Positions 43,928 through 52,852 of a stretch of DNA of 64,000 nucleotides are shown here, one piece after another. The stretch lies in the NCBI GenBank assembly GCA_029863605.1, contig JAOTVB010000001.1, positions 472,187 to 536,186 on the forward strand. Reading direction: 5' to 3'. Position 1 is the stretch's first letter. Each line of letters starts with the position of its first letter. The position numbers and the translations under genes were made by a program. Below the pieces are notes generated by a model. That model searched no databases and had not been told where the DNA came from. It saw nothing but the letters and a program-made list of their open reading frames with translations. The DNA is from Myxococcales bacterium (GTDB taxonomy: Bacteria > Myxococcota_A > Polyangia > Polyangiales > Houyiibacteriaceae).

Positions 43928-44544
43928 GTCGATCCCTCCTGACTGAAGCGCGACACTAGCTTCTCATGAACCGTCACGACCTGCGAGCGCGTTGTCTCTA
44001 GATCCCCGTCGTTGACGACTACGTAATCGGCTACCGCGGTCTTTTCGGTGAGCGGCAGCTGAGACGCGATTCGGGCATCCGCCTCTTCTTTCGTGGAGTG
44101 ATCGCGCTCCACCAGGCGTGCCCTTTGCACGGTTTCGTCCGCGCTGACCACGACTAGCGCCGAAAAAGCCCTGTAAGAGCCGGTCTCGACCAGAAGCGCC
44201 GCCTCATAAAGGATGTACGGAGCCGGGCTGTCTTGAAGGTTGGCGATGTGCTCAGCGCCGGCTGCCCCGATCAATGGATGCAGTATCCCATTGAGCTTCC
44301 CCCTTGCCTGTTCGTCCTCGAACACGACGTCCGCGAGTCGTTTTCTGTCCAGGTGCCCGTGCGCATCGAGCACGTCCTCGCCGAACGCCTCGACGATGCG
44401 CGCGAGACCTGGCGTTCCAGGCTCGACGACTTCACGCGCGAGAACATCCGCGTCGATCACCGGAATGCCGAGGTCGCCGAACATCTGAGCGACGGTGGTC
44501 TTGCCACACGCGATCCCCCCCGTCAGCCCCACAACCGGTTTCAT
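43924..44544 (-). CDS. coaE: Dephospho-CoA kinase
   Basis: 206 residues with P-loop GLTGGIACGKTTVAQMF, IDADVLAREVVEPGTPG and YEAALLVETG. It phosphorylates dephospho-CoA, the last step of CoA synthesis. I start at the ATG at 44544 (MKPVVGLTGG), the family N-terminus; the longer form adds 15 residues that overlap the divergent dtd promoter region. It overlaps the SDR gene by ATGA. Confidence 0.94.
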   Translation of the reverse strand: MKPVVGLTGGIACGKTTVAQMFGDLGIPVIDADVLAREVVEPGTPGLARIVEAFGEDVLDAHGHLDRKRLADVVFEDEQARGKLNGILHPLIGAAGAEHIANLQDSPAPYILYEAALLVETGSYRAFSALVVVSADETVQRARLVERDHSTKEEADARIASQLPLTEKTAVADYVVVNDGDLETTRSQVVTVHEKLVSRFSQEGST

Positions 44545-44609
44545 CCCGAGGAGTATTGAGCATTGCTCCGATCGGGCAAGACGATTCACACTGTGCTACG
44601 CAAGCCCGC

Positions 44610-45059
44610 ATGCGCGCCGTGGTGCAACGAGTCAACGAAGCAAGTGTGATCGTCGAAGGTACGATCGTCGGGTCGATCGACCGTGGCCTCTTGGTCTACC
44701 TCGGTGCAGCGCAGGGAGACGAGGCGGGTGACGTTCGTTACACCGTCGACAAGATCGCCGGGCTTCGCGTGTTCCCGAACGACGAAGGGCGAATGTCGTC
44801 GTCGGTCATCGAAATAGGCGGCGCGGTTCTAGTCGTTTCGCAGTTCACCCTTTTTGGCGACGTCCGACGCGGGCGGCGCCCTTCGTTCGACGGTGCGGCC
44901 GAGCCGGCGGATGCCGAGCGGCTCTACCTCGCAGTCGTCGATGGTCTGCGTGCCAAAGGCTTGCCCGTGGCAACAGGGACGTTTCGCGCGATGATGCTCG
45001 TGCAATCCAGCGTCGACGGACCGGTCACGATCCAAATCGACAGTCGAAAGCTTTATTAG
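44610..45059 (+). CDS. dtd: D-aminoacyl-tRNA deacylase
   Basis: 149 residues. It carries MRAVVQRVNEASVIVEG at the start, the active-site motif VVSQFTLFGDVRRGRRPSFD and the C-terminal DGPVTIQIDS. It removes D-amino acids mischarged onto tRNA. In many homologues the second motif reads NDGPVT; here it is VDGPVT. Divergent from coaE with 65 bases between starts. Confidence 0.94.
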   Translation: MRAVVQRVNEASVIVEGTIVGSIDRGLLVYLGAAQGDEAGDVRYTVDKIAGLRVFPNDEGRMSSSVIEIGGAVLVVSQFTLFGDVRRGRRPSFDGAAEPADAERLYLAVVDGLRAKGLPVATGTFRAMMLVQSSVDGPVTIQIDSRKLY

Positions 45060-45093
45060 GCTTCACCTTGTAGAAGCGGCATACTCCCGCTGG

Positions 45094-47466
45094 ATGCTGC
45101 GGTTCCTCAGCGAGCGGCGCGCATGGGTAGTCGCGGTTGGCTTGGTGTCGATCCTCGCGATGGGTATTTGGACGTGGGGCGCACGCCACGCAGCGGCCCG
45201 AGCTTCGGAGCTGATCCACGACCGCTTTGGGCTCGACGTCGATATCGCCGCGGCCGACCTGGGTCTGCGCGGTGTCGAGTTGCGGGATGTCGAGCTTCGC
45301 GGTCGCGGTGGAGGGCTGGTCGTACGCGCCGATCGCGTCAATGCGCGGGTGAGTCCCATCGGAGCGCTCTTTTTGGGGGCGCGCGCAGTGAACGCCATAC
45401 ACGCCGACGGGATCGACGTGTCGGTCGACCTCGGTCATCCCGGTATCGAGGCCTCGCTTTCGGAGCTCGAGAGCAGACTCGCACCTCGTCGAAGTTCGTC
45501 CAATACCACGTCGGTTTCGACTGGGAAGGGACGTGAGTACGCAATGACCGACCTCACGGTTCGGGTTCGCGATCGGCAGGGCGCTCTCGTGCAAATGCGC
45601 GACATCGACCTCAGCAAGAAGTCGAATGAGTTGCGCAGCTCGATCGCAGAGACTCTCATCGGGGAAGCGAGCGGCGATCATGCACGCGTCGGTCCGACGA
45701 CGTTCTCGCTGCATCGCGAAAACGAAACATGGGTGCTGCGCGAGCTCTCGGTCGACGGTGCAAGCGTTCGGTGGCTAGGCGACGCAGTGGGCGGAAACCA
45801 GCCGTTAGCTCTGAGAATTCGCGAAGCATTGCAGGCGATACGCGCGTCGCGGCCTGCCCCGAAGCCCGATGACGCCGCGGCGCCGGCTTCCGACGCCGTC
45901 CACGACGCACGACCGCGTTTTCTTTCACGCCTGAGCGTCGAACCGGAGATCAACCTCTCCAACCTCGCGGTCGAGAGTCAAACGCCTGACGGTCGCGTCG
46001 AGCGCGTGCAGGACCTCGCGGTCGAGCTCACCGGCAGCGGCGACGGCTGGTTCCGACTCTTGATGGGCGGACAGACGTCGAACGAGGGAGCCCTCAACGT
46101 CGATCTTCGTGTGCAACCAAGCGAAGCTCGGGCAGAGGGAAACGTCATCGTTAGAGGCATCTCGCTTGCCCTAGTCGCCCCGTTCGTTCCTGCTGTTCCG
46201 TTTTACGACGCGGAGGCAGGCACTGTGACAGCCGAGATCGGTCTCCGCGCCGATTCGCCCGATCGCGTTCGCATCGAGGGCAAAGCGGCGCTCCGCAATG
46301 CGGCGTTGTTCTCCGAGCGCATCGCACCGGAGCCCATCGAGAAGATTGGTTTCGATCTACGGGGGGAGGGTGCTTGGTTTCCGGCCCAGCGCCGACTCGT
46401 GATCGAGCAGGCTCGCGTTCGGCTCGCTGATGCGCATGTCCTGGTGAACGGGGAGCTAGAACGAACGACCGAGCACTATCGAGCCGATCTCACTGCGAGC
46501 CTGCCGCCCACCCCCTGCAATGACGTCGTCGGCGCCATCCCCCGGGACGTGCTCGGCGACCTCCGAGGCTTTGCGTGGTCGGGTAACTGGAGCGCGCTCG
46601 CCCACATCGCTCTCGATTCACGCGATCTGGAGGCCGCCGAGCTTTCGATCCGCGTTCGCGATCTCTGCGAGTTCGAGCGAATCCCGCGCTGGGTCCGTGT
46701 CGAACGCTTTCGCCAGCCGTTCCGACACAAGGCCGTCGAGCCCGACGAGAGCATCTTCACGATGGTGACGGGCCCCGAAACCCCTGCCTGGGTCCCTCTC
46801 GTCGACATCAGCCCCTTTCTGATCGAGGCCGTCATCAGCCACGAGGACGCGCGGTTTTACGACCACGGCGGCTTTGCCCCGTGGGCCATCCGAGATGCGC
46901 TCGTCCGCAACCTGCAAGAAGGTCGCTACGTGGTCGGAGCCAGCACGATTTCGATGCAGCTCGCGAAGAACCTCTATCTACGCCGCGAGAAGACCCTCGC
47001 ACGCAAGGTACAAGAAGTGATTCTGACGTGGTGGCTCGAGAACGCACTCAGCAAGGACGAGATTCTCGAGCTCTACCTCAACGTCATCGAATACGGGCCA
47101 GGTATCTACGGGTTGAAGAATGCGGCGTTGCACTACTTCGGGCGTATGCCGAGTGATTTGAGTCCTGCGGAGGCGGCTTTCCTGGCTTGCATTCTGCCGT
47201 CCCCAAAGCGCTACCACCTTTACTACGAGCGTGACGCGCTCACGAGAAGCATCCGGGGCAAGATGGGACGACTCCTCGAACACATGGCGAAGCGGCAACG
47301 CATCGGCCCTGAAGCGCTCGTCTATGGGCTTGCCGAGCTCGAGCACTTCGATTTTCAGCAAGACGAAGATCCACCACCTCTGCCGCGTATCCTGCCGCCG
47401 CTCGGAGTGACGGCGGACGAGGTGCCGGAGCCCGACCCTTACGAAGTCTTGTTTCTCGCCCCTTGA
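45094..47466 (+). CDS. Peptidoglycan glycosyltransferase (GT51) fused to a large AsmA-like N-terminal region
   Basis: 790 residues. An N-terminal membrane anchor (AWVVAVGLVSILAMGIWTWG) is followed by ~500 residues of periplasmic beta-rich sequence resembling AsmA/TamB-type domains (FGLDVDIAAADLGLRGVELRDV). The GT51 domain starts near residue 553: catalytic Glu in SHEDARFYDHGG (about residue 582) and GASTISMQLAKNLYLRREKTLARK. No transpeptidase domain follows, so it is an MtgA-like monofunctional enzyme with an unusually long partner region. It would polymerise lipid II at the outer face of the inner membrane. It starts 34 bases after dtd. Confidence 0.87.
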   Translation: MLRFLSERRAWVVAVGLVSILAMGIWTWGARHAAARASELIHDRFGLDVDIAAADLGLRGVELRDVELRGRGGGLVVRADRVNARVSPIGALFLGARAVNAIHADGIDVSVDLGHPGIEASLSELESRLAPRRSSSNTTSVSTGKGREYAMTDLTVRVRDRQGALVQMRDIDLSKKSNELRSSIAETLIGEASGDHARVGPTTFSLHRENETWVLRELSVDGASVRWLGDAVGGNQPLALRIREALQAIRASRPAPKPDDAAAPASDAVHDARPRFLSRLSVEPEINLSNLAVESQTPDGRVERVQDLAVELTGSGDGWFRLLMGGQTSNEGALNVDLRVQPSEARAEGNVIVRGISLALVAPFVPAVPFYDAEAGTVTAEIGLRADSPDRVRIEGKAALRNAALFSERIAPEPIEKIGFDLRGEGAWFPAQRRLVIEQARVRLADAHVLVNGELERTTEHYRADLTASLPPTPCNDVVGAIPRDVLGDLRGFAWSGNWSALAHIALDSRDLEAAELSIRVRDLCEFERIPRWVRVERFRQPFRHKAVEPDESIFTMVTGPETPAWVPLVDISPFLIEAVISHEDARFYDHGGFAPWAIRDALVRNLQEGRYVVGASTISMQLAKNLYLRREKTLARKVQEVILTWWLENALSKDEILELYLNVIEYGPGIYGLKNAALHYFGRMPSDLSPAEAAFLACILPSPKRYHLYYERDALTRSIRGKMGRLLEHMAKRQRIGPEALVYGLAELEHFDFQQDEDPPPLPRILPPLGVTADEVPEPDPYEVLFLAP

Positions 47467-47617
47467 TCCTTCGACCTCGAAAATTCTCGCCTCATCGGAG
47501 ACCGCACAATGATCGAATCGGTCACTTTTTTACCTAGTGCACAGGGGTAGAGGTAAACAATAGCGTGGCGCTTGGGTTGGGAGTGAATCCGCCCAAGCGA
47601 CGCGCGTCCGAGGAATT

Positions 47618-49507
47618 ATGCAACGGTTGTCCAGCGTCGATGGTTTGGTGCGGATTGTGTTCGTGATCGGTCTGCTCGCCGCCGCCGCCGCCGCCGACGG
47701 CGCCGGCGCACAGGAAACCGCTCCCGGCGTGGTGGTCATCACCGCGGGAGACGAGGCGACTTCGGGAGCCTCGATCAGGCTCGATGGAAAGCCCGCTGGA
47801 AACCTTCCACTTCGAGAGACACTCGTGCCGGGGCGACACTTGGTTCAAGTCGGCAAGCGCGGCTTCGTCACATTTTCGAAGTGGGTCGACCTCGAGAGCG
47901 GCCAAGTTCTGAAGATCCCCGTAATCTTGCAGCCAAAGGAGGCGAAGACGGGTTCCCTCCTAGTGACGGCCGATGTCACGGGGCTGCCAGTTTTCATAGA
48001 CGGACAACAGCGTGGAGCGACTCCGCTCGTGGTCGACGGACTGGCGGTCGGCGAGCACCTCGTCGAGATCAGGAGCCCCGGCGATGGTTACAAGCCCTTT
48101 GCCGAGACGGTCACGATCACTGCGAACCAGCGGGTCACCTTGGATGCCTCGATCCGGATCGCTCCCGACCTCGGAAGCCTTCGCGTCATCACCAACGTGC
48201 CCGGCGCGATCATCAGTCTCGACGGAGCCGATATCGGAGTATCTCCCGCCGCAAAAGGTGGGCTCTTGCCCGGCGAGCACGTCGTCATCGCGCGAGCCCC
48301 AGGCTACGAGCCCGTCGAGCAAACGGTGACGGTGGTTGCGGGTCGGGAGAGGGTGGCATCAATTCGTTTAACGACGGCAAGCGCAGATGTCGCGCGCATT
48401 CTGATCCGCGCAAACGTCCCCGACGCGTCGATCACGATCGACGGGGAAGACTATGGCGCCCCGCCGGTGACCATCGAGCCCGCCGAGCGCGGGACGCATA
48501 CGGTCGTAGTGCGCGCACCAGGCTATCGCGAGGTTCGCCGCACGTGCTCGGTAGGCCAGGGGCGAAACTGTGAGATCTACGCCGAGCTCTTACCGTTGGG
48601 AGTGCCGGTCAGGGTAGAGAGCAACGTTTCCGATGCTCAGCTCTTCGTCGACGGGGGGCTTCTCGGACCGATTCCCTGGGAGGGCGATCTCGCTGCGGGT
48701 AGCCACCGCGTCGAAGTGCGGGCGGAGGGTTATCACACACACACCGAGCAGATTCGGCTCGAAAAGTCTATGAGAGTGCGCGTCATCCAAGTGATCCTGT
48801 CGCCTGTGAGCATGCCGGTGGGCGGAGAAGCCCGTGACGAGCAGGCCGAGCGCGAGGATGCGCTTCGCAACACCGTGGCTCACGCGGGTGCGCCAGTCCC
48901 GGTCGGAGTCGCGGCCCTCGATTTCTCGGCCGGGTGGCCTTGGCTGGCTTCGCTGGACCTTCGCACAGGGCTCACCAAATTTCTCGACATCGGGCTTTGG
49001 GTCGGAACGTTCGGGCGGCTGACGGACGTGGCGATCACGACGAAGGCAGGCTGGCGCATCGGCAACAATTTCTCAGTCGGCGGAGATCTTCAGATCGGCG
49101 GCGGCGTCGGACCCGCGCAACGCGACTTGATGGGAAACAGCCACCCCGCAAACAACTTTTTCATCAACCTCGATGCGATCTTCAGCCTACACTTCCCCCC
49201 AAGAGGCGCGTTCTCGATGTGGATGGCGATGGACTTCAACAGCGACCGTTGGGATTTCGCGGGTAGTGATAGCGATCTAGTCGTGGCAAGCTCCCGGCAG
49301 AACGTCGTTCGCGGGCGCCTCGGTGGTTCGCTCGAGATCGTCGTGACGCGAAAGTGGAACGTATGGCTCGAGGTCGAGGGGATCGTGGCGGGGGATCGGC
49401 GACGCGTGCTGGGCGACGTTTTTGGAGGCGGACGACCCGACTCGAGGATCTACGCGCAGCTCGGTGCGACCTTCAAGTTCGGCAGCACCAAAGAGGATAG
49501 ACGATGA
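47618..49507 (+). CDS. PEGA-repeat envelope protein with a possible C-terminal barrel
   Basis: 629 residues; ATG preceded by GAGGAATT. Signal peptide (IVFVIGLLAAAAAADGAGAQ). Five PEGA-type beta repeats span about residues 33-400 (ASIRLDGKPAGNLPLRETLVPGRH; LPVFIDGQQRGATPLVVDGL; AIISLDGADIGVSP; ASITIDGEDYGAPPVTI; AQLFVDGGLLGPIPWEG). The last ~200 residues alternate as in an outer-membrane domain and end in GATFKFGSTKEDRR. PEGA proteins are common surface or periplasmic scaffold proteins in myxobacteria. The 151-base gap upstream shows no clear promoter. The stop overlaps tmk. Confidence 0.82.
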   Translation: MQRLSSVDGLVRIVFVIGLLAAAAAADGAGAQETAPGVVVITAGDEATSGASIRLDGKPAGNLPLRETLVPGRHLVQVGKRGFVTFSKWVDLESGQVLKIPVILQPKEAKTGSLLVTADVTGLPVFIDGQQRGATPLVVDGLAVGEHLVEIRSPGDGYKPFAETVTITANQRVTLDASIRIAPDLGSLRVITNVPGAIISLDGADIGVSPAAKGGLLPGEHVVIARAPGYEPVEQTVTVVAGRERVASIRLTTASADVARILIRANVPDASITIDGEDYGAPPVTIEPAERGTHTVVVRAPGYREVRRTCSVGQGRNCEIYAELLPLGVPVRVESNVSDAQLFVDGGLLGPIPWEGDLAAGSHRVEVRAEGYHTHTEQIRLEKSMRVRVIQVILSPVSMPVGGEARDEQAEREDALRNTVAHAGAPVPVGVAALDFSAGWPWLASLDLRTGLTKFLDIGLWVGTFGRLTDVAITTKAGWRIGNNFSVGGDLQIGGGVGPAQRDLMGNSHPANNFFINLDAIFSLHFPPRGAFSMWMAMDFNSDRWDFAGSDSDLVVASSRQNVVRGRLGGSLEIVVTRKWNVWLEVEGIVAGDRRRVLGDVFGGGRPDSRIYAQLGATFKFGSTKEDRR

Positions 49508-50157
49508 TCGAAGGTCAATTCATCGTGATCGAGGGTATCGATGGCTCCGGAACCACGACTCAGTGCGTGCGGCTCGGCGACCGGCTCACCGCCAAGGGTT
49601 TGCCGGTTCACATCACCCGTGAGCCGAGCGACGGACCCGTCGGGATGTTGATCCGGCAAGTCCTGACCGGTCGCATCGTCGTGCCTGGTCATCATGGAGC
49701 TCACCCTTCGAGCTGGGCGACGATGGCGGCTCTGTTTGCCGCCGACCGCCTCGACCATCTGGAGGCCGAGATCGTGCCAAACTTGAGCGACGGCGTATCG
49801 ATCATCTGCGATCGGTACGACTATTCCTCGGTGGCGTACCAGACCGTCAGTAGCGGCGGCGGTGCCAACGCCGCACGCTGGGTGCGCGAGCTCAATCGAC
49901 AAGCCCGCCGGCCCGATCTCGCCCTAGTTCTCGACGTCAGGCCCGAGGTCGCCGCCGGCCGGCGTGGGTCTCGTTCCGGCAGTCCCGAGCTCTACGAAAC
50001 CGACGCCATGCAGGCCGAGCTGGCTGCGTTTTATTCGACCATCGACGAGCTTTTCCCTGATGATAGAATTCGTCATATCGACGCCAACCATGACATCGAG
50101 GGCGTGGCCGAAGCGATTTGGGCCGAGGTCGCAGCCCTTCGAGGAGAGTCTCCATGA
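49504..50157 (+). CDS. tmk: Thymidylate kinase with altered Walker A motif
   Basis: 217 residues: FIVIEGIDGSGTTTQ, HITREPSDGPVG, the CDRYDYSSVAYQ motif and the LID-like region RRGSRSGSPELYE. It phosphorylates dTMP to dTDP. The P-loop reads GIDGSGTTTQ: Thr occupies the place of the nearly invariant Walker A Lys (checked codon by codon, GGA ACC ACG ACT). It overlaps the PEGA gene (ATGA) and the next gene (ATGA). It is either functional with a substitute Lys or Arg elsewhere, or weakened. Confidence 0.9.
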   Translation: MIEGQFIVIEGIDGSGTTTQCVRLGDRLTAKGLPVHITREPSDGPVGMLIRQVLTGRIVVPGHHGAHPSSWATMAALFAADRLDHLEAEIVPNLSDGVSIICDRYDYSSVAYQTVSSGGGANAARWVRELNRQARRPDLALVLDVRPEVAAGRRGSRSGSPELYETDAMQAELAAFYSTIDELFPDDRIRHIDANHDIEGVAEAIWAEVAALRGESP

Positions 50158-50735
50158 TGCGCTTCGTAGTTTCCGTGTTGCTGATGCTGGGCTTCGTCAC
50201 TTTCGCGGCATGTCAAAAGAGCAAGCTGCAAGAAGACATGATGGGCGATTCGACCTGGGAGACTTCCGGTGGCGAGGAAACCCCATGGGAGCCGGCCGAG
50301 AAACAGCCGAAATATGACGAAGAGTGGGAAGAAAAGAACGAGCCACTGCCGGGCGAAAAGCCAGCGCCGAAGAGCGACCTGATGCAGGAGTTCCCGCGGG
50401 TGACGTCTGGCGTCATCCGGCGACACGAGCTCATCCGCGTGCTCGACCAGGGGCTTGGACGGTACCTCGGCAACGTCGAGATCAAGCCCGAGTTCAATAA
50501 GGGCACCTTCGTCGGTTTCCGGATATTGAAGCTTTTCCCGGGAGACTTGACCTACGCGTCGCTCGACCTACGCCCGGGTGACATCGTGACGAGCATCAAC
50601 GGCAAGCCGATCTCACGTCCGGAACACGCGTCGGCCATTTGGAAAGAGCTCCGGACCGCCTCCGACCTCGTCGTCGACTATCGCCGCGGAAGCACCGACC
50701 ACACGATGCGATTCGTGATCGTTGACCAGGGTTGA
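50154..50735 (+). CDS. PDZ-domain lipoprotein
   Basis: 193 residues; GAGGAG precedes the ATG, which overlaps the tmk stop. The signal ends in FAAC (lipobox). After an acidic Pro/Glu-rich linker comes a GspC-like/PDZ C-terminal domain (NKGTFVGFRILKLFPGDLTYASLDLRPGDIVTSINGKPI). This resembles the C-terminal part of type II secretion GspC proteins, but no secretion genes are near. Envelope role unknown. Confidence 0.8.
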   Translation: MMRFVVSVLLMLGFVTFAACQKSKLQEDMMGDSTWETSGGEETPWEPAEKQPKYDEEWEEKNEPLPGEKPAPKSDLMQEFPRVTSGVIRRHELIRVLDQGLGRYLGNVEIKPEFNKGTFVGFRILKLFPGDLTYASLDLRPGDIVTSINGKPISRPEHASAIWKELRTASDLVVDYRRGSTDHTMRFVIVDQG

Positions 50736-50756
50736 GTTCGACTCCATCGTACCGCG

Positions 50757-51683
50757 GTGCGGTTTCGAAGGCACTTTGCAGTCGCAGCAACTGCGCTGCT
50801 TCCATATACGGTAGCAGTCGTGTTGTGGGGTGCCTACGTACGCGCGTCGCTTTCGGGTGACGGTTGTGGAGATCACTGGCCGCTCTGTAACGGCGTCGCG
50901 CTTCCGGTCGCACCTTCCACCAAAACCATCATCGAGCTCACTCACCGGGTGACTTCCGGCCTTGCTTGGATTGGAACCCTGGCGATGTGGCTCGGCGCCT
51001 GCGGTCTTTTCGCCCGCGGTCATGCCACGAGAGCAGCCGCTGGTTGGAGCTTTTTCTTCATGACGACCGAGGCGCTCGTCGGGGCCGGCTTGGTGTTGTT
51101 TCGAATGGTGGCGGACAATCCCTCGTCGGCGCGGGCGGCCTGGATGTCGGCGCACTTGATCAACACGTTTCTCCTTCTCGGAGCGCTGACCTGGTTGACC
51201 CTCAGCGCTTGGCGTGACGGGGGAGTGCGCTGGCCTCGCGACACACGGAGTCGCCGACTCTTCGGGGGGGCCGCCGCTCTGCTTCTTCTCGCCGGGGTGA
51301 GTGGAGCGGTCGCTGCGCTGGGGGACACGCTTTTCCCAGCGGAGAGCCTGGCTGAAGCCCTTCGCGAGGATCTTTCGCCATCGTCACACATCTTTCTCCG
51401 ATTGCGCCTGTGGCACCCGGTCATTGCCATCCTGGGCTCGGGCTATCTCATTTGGCTCGTAAGCCTGTTTCTCCGCGCCGATCGCTCGAACCGATCTGCG
51501 GGCCTATGGCTTGGGGCGTTGTCGCTGATCCAAATAGCAGTGGGTTTCGTGAATGTGGCGTTGTTGGCGCCCGTCTGGCTGCAGCTCATCCACCTTTTCA
51601 TTGCCGACGCGATATGGATCACGCTCGTCACGCTCGCACTTTCCTCACAGCTCTCCATCTCGAGTGCTAACCTGACGTCGTGA
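50757..51683 (+). CDS. ctaA: Haem A synthase (CtaA/COX15)
   Basis: 308 residues, GTG start, eight membrane segments. Haem-binding His appear in ELTHRVTSG, SAHLINTF, LRLWHPVIA and LQLIHLFIA; the Cys pair GDGCGDHWPLCNG is present in the first periplasmic loop. It oxidises haem O to haem A in the inner membrane for cytochrome aa3-type oxidase. The stop overlaps the kinase start by four bases. ctaB follows after the kinase gene. Confidence 0.93.
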   Translation: MRFRRHFAVAATALLPYTVAVVLWGAYVRASLSGDGCGDHWPLCNGVALPVAPSTKTIIELTHRVTSGLAWIGTLAMWLGACGLFARGHATRAAAGWSFFFMTTEALVGAGLVLFRMVADNPSSARAAWMSAHLINTFLLLGALTWLTLSAWRDGGVRWPRDTRSRRLFGGAAALLLLAGVSGAVAALGDTLFPAESLAEALREDLSPSSHIFLRLRLWHPVIAILGSGYLIWLVSLFLRADRSNRSAGLWLGALSLIQIAVGFVNVALLAPVWLQLIHLFIADAIWITLVTLALSSQLSISSANLTS

Positions 51684-52756
51684 GCGATCCGTACATGGGC
51701 AAAGAGGTCGCCGGCCAGTTCCGCATCGTCGAGAAGATCGGGAAGGGCGGGATGGGCGCCGTCTATCGCGCCGAGCAGCCGGACATGAATCGGTATGTCG
51801 CCATCAAGATTCTCCACTCTCGATACCTCTCACGCAGCGACCTGGTATCTCGATTCCGACGCGAGGCGCGGGCGATGAGTCAGCTTTCGCATCCGAACAC
51901 CGCCCGCGTCTTCTTGTACGGTCAGTTGGACGACGGCGCGTGCTACTTCGTGATGGAGCACTTGGTCGGGCAGAATCTCGCCCAGATGGTCCGTGCCGAG
52001 GGCGCGCTGGCGCCCGAGCGCGCAATCCGGATCATGGTGCAAGTATGTGGTGCGCTCGAAGAGGCCCATCAGGCCGGTATCGTCCACCGGGACCTCAAGC
52101 CTGAGAACGTCTTCGTCACGACGCAGGGGGGTATTCGCGACTTTCCGAAAGTGCTCGATTTTGGTCTTGCCAAGGTTACCGAGCGACAGATGCGCCCTGG
52201 CTCGATGGTGCTCACGCAACAGGGGATGGTCTTCGGGACGCCCGAGTTCATGAGCCCCGAACAAGCGCACGGTAAGACTCTCGACGCGCGCTCAGACATC
52301 TACTCGCTCGGAATCATCCTGTACGAGCTCCTGACGGCGAAGCTTCCCTTCGATGCCAAGCAGCCGATCGAATATATCCAGCTTCACGCCAATGCGACCC
52401 CGATTCCGCTCTCCAAGCGGCGTCCGGAAGCCTCTTTCCCACCAGGTCTCGAGGAGGTGGTCATGAGGGCGCTCGCCAAGGACCCTGCGGAGCGATATGC
52501 CTCCGCGGCCGAATTCGCGATCGCACTCGAGGCGGTGCTCGAGCCTCGCGAAAGCCGGGAGGGGCTCGGGCCGATCAGTCTGCCGACCCCTGCGCCCGCG
52601 GCGTCCATGGGGAGCCCGTTCCAGCCGGCCGCGCCGCTTCGGTCGGTAGGCGCTCGAAGGCGCTCCAAGGCTTCGTGGGTGGTTCTTGGCGTCGGGATCG
52701 TGCTTGCGGCGGCCGGCGCGATCGCGCTTTGGGCCTCGTTCGGGCCGGGCTCTTGA
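51680..52756 (+). CDS. Ser/Thr protein kinase with C-terminal membrane anchor
   Basis: 358 residues, GTG start overlapping the ctaA stop. Hanks-type kinase: Gly-rich loop GKGGMGAVYRAEQ, Lys in VAIKIL, HRDLKPENVF, DFGLAKV, PEFMSPEQAHGK and DIYSLGIILYELL. A short Pro-rich linker leads to one membrane helix (WVVLGVGIVLAAAGAIALWA) and only a few residues beyond it, so there is no extracytoplasmic sensor domain. It sits inside a haem A/O operon, suggesting that it acts on respiration genes or their products. Confidence 0.93.
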   Translation: MSDPYMGKEVAGQFRIVEKIGKGGMGAVYRAEQPDMNRYVAIKILHSRYLSRSDLVSRFRREARAMSQLSHPNTARVFLYGQLDDGACYFVMEHLVGQNLAQMVRAEGALAPERAIRIMVQVCGALEEAHQAGIVHRDLKPENVFVTTQGGIRDFPKVLDFGLAKVTERQMRPGSMVLTQQGMVFGTPEFMSPEQAHGKTLDARSDIYSLGIILYELLTAKLPFDAKQPIEYIQLHANATPIPLSKRRPEASFPPGLEEVVMRALAKDPAERYASAAEFAIALEAVLEPRESREGLGPISLPTPAPAASMGSPFQPAAPLRSVGARRRSKASWVVLGVGIVLAAAGAIALWASFGPGS

Positions 52757-52762
52757 CCCCCT

Positions 52763-52783
52763 ACCGAGCCGACCCTACTCGGT
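52763..52783 (+). terminator. Weak hairpin after the kinase gene
   Basis: ACCGAG (52763-52768) pairs with CTCGGT (52778-52783); no U run follows. It may only attenuate, as ctaB probably belongs to the same transcript. Confidence 0.2.
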
Positions 52784-52852
52784 GCTCCTAGGGAGCTTGA
52801 CCGCCGTGGGGCAGAGCGTCACAGTGCGCGCCCGCTCCCGGCCGGAACTGCC

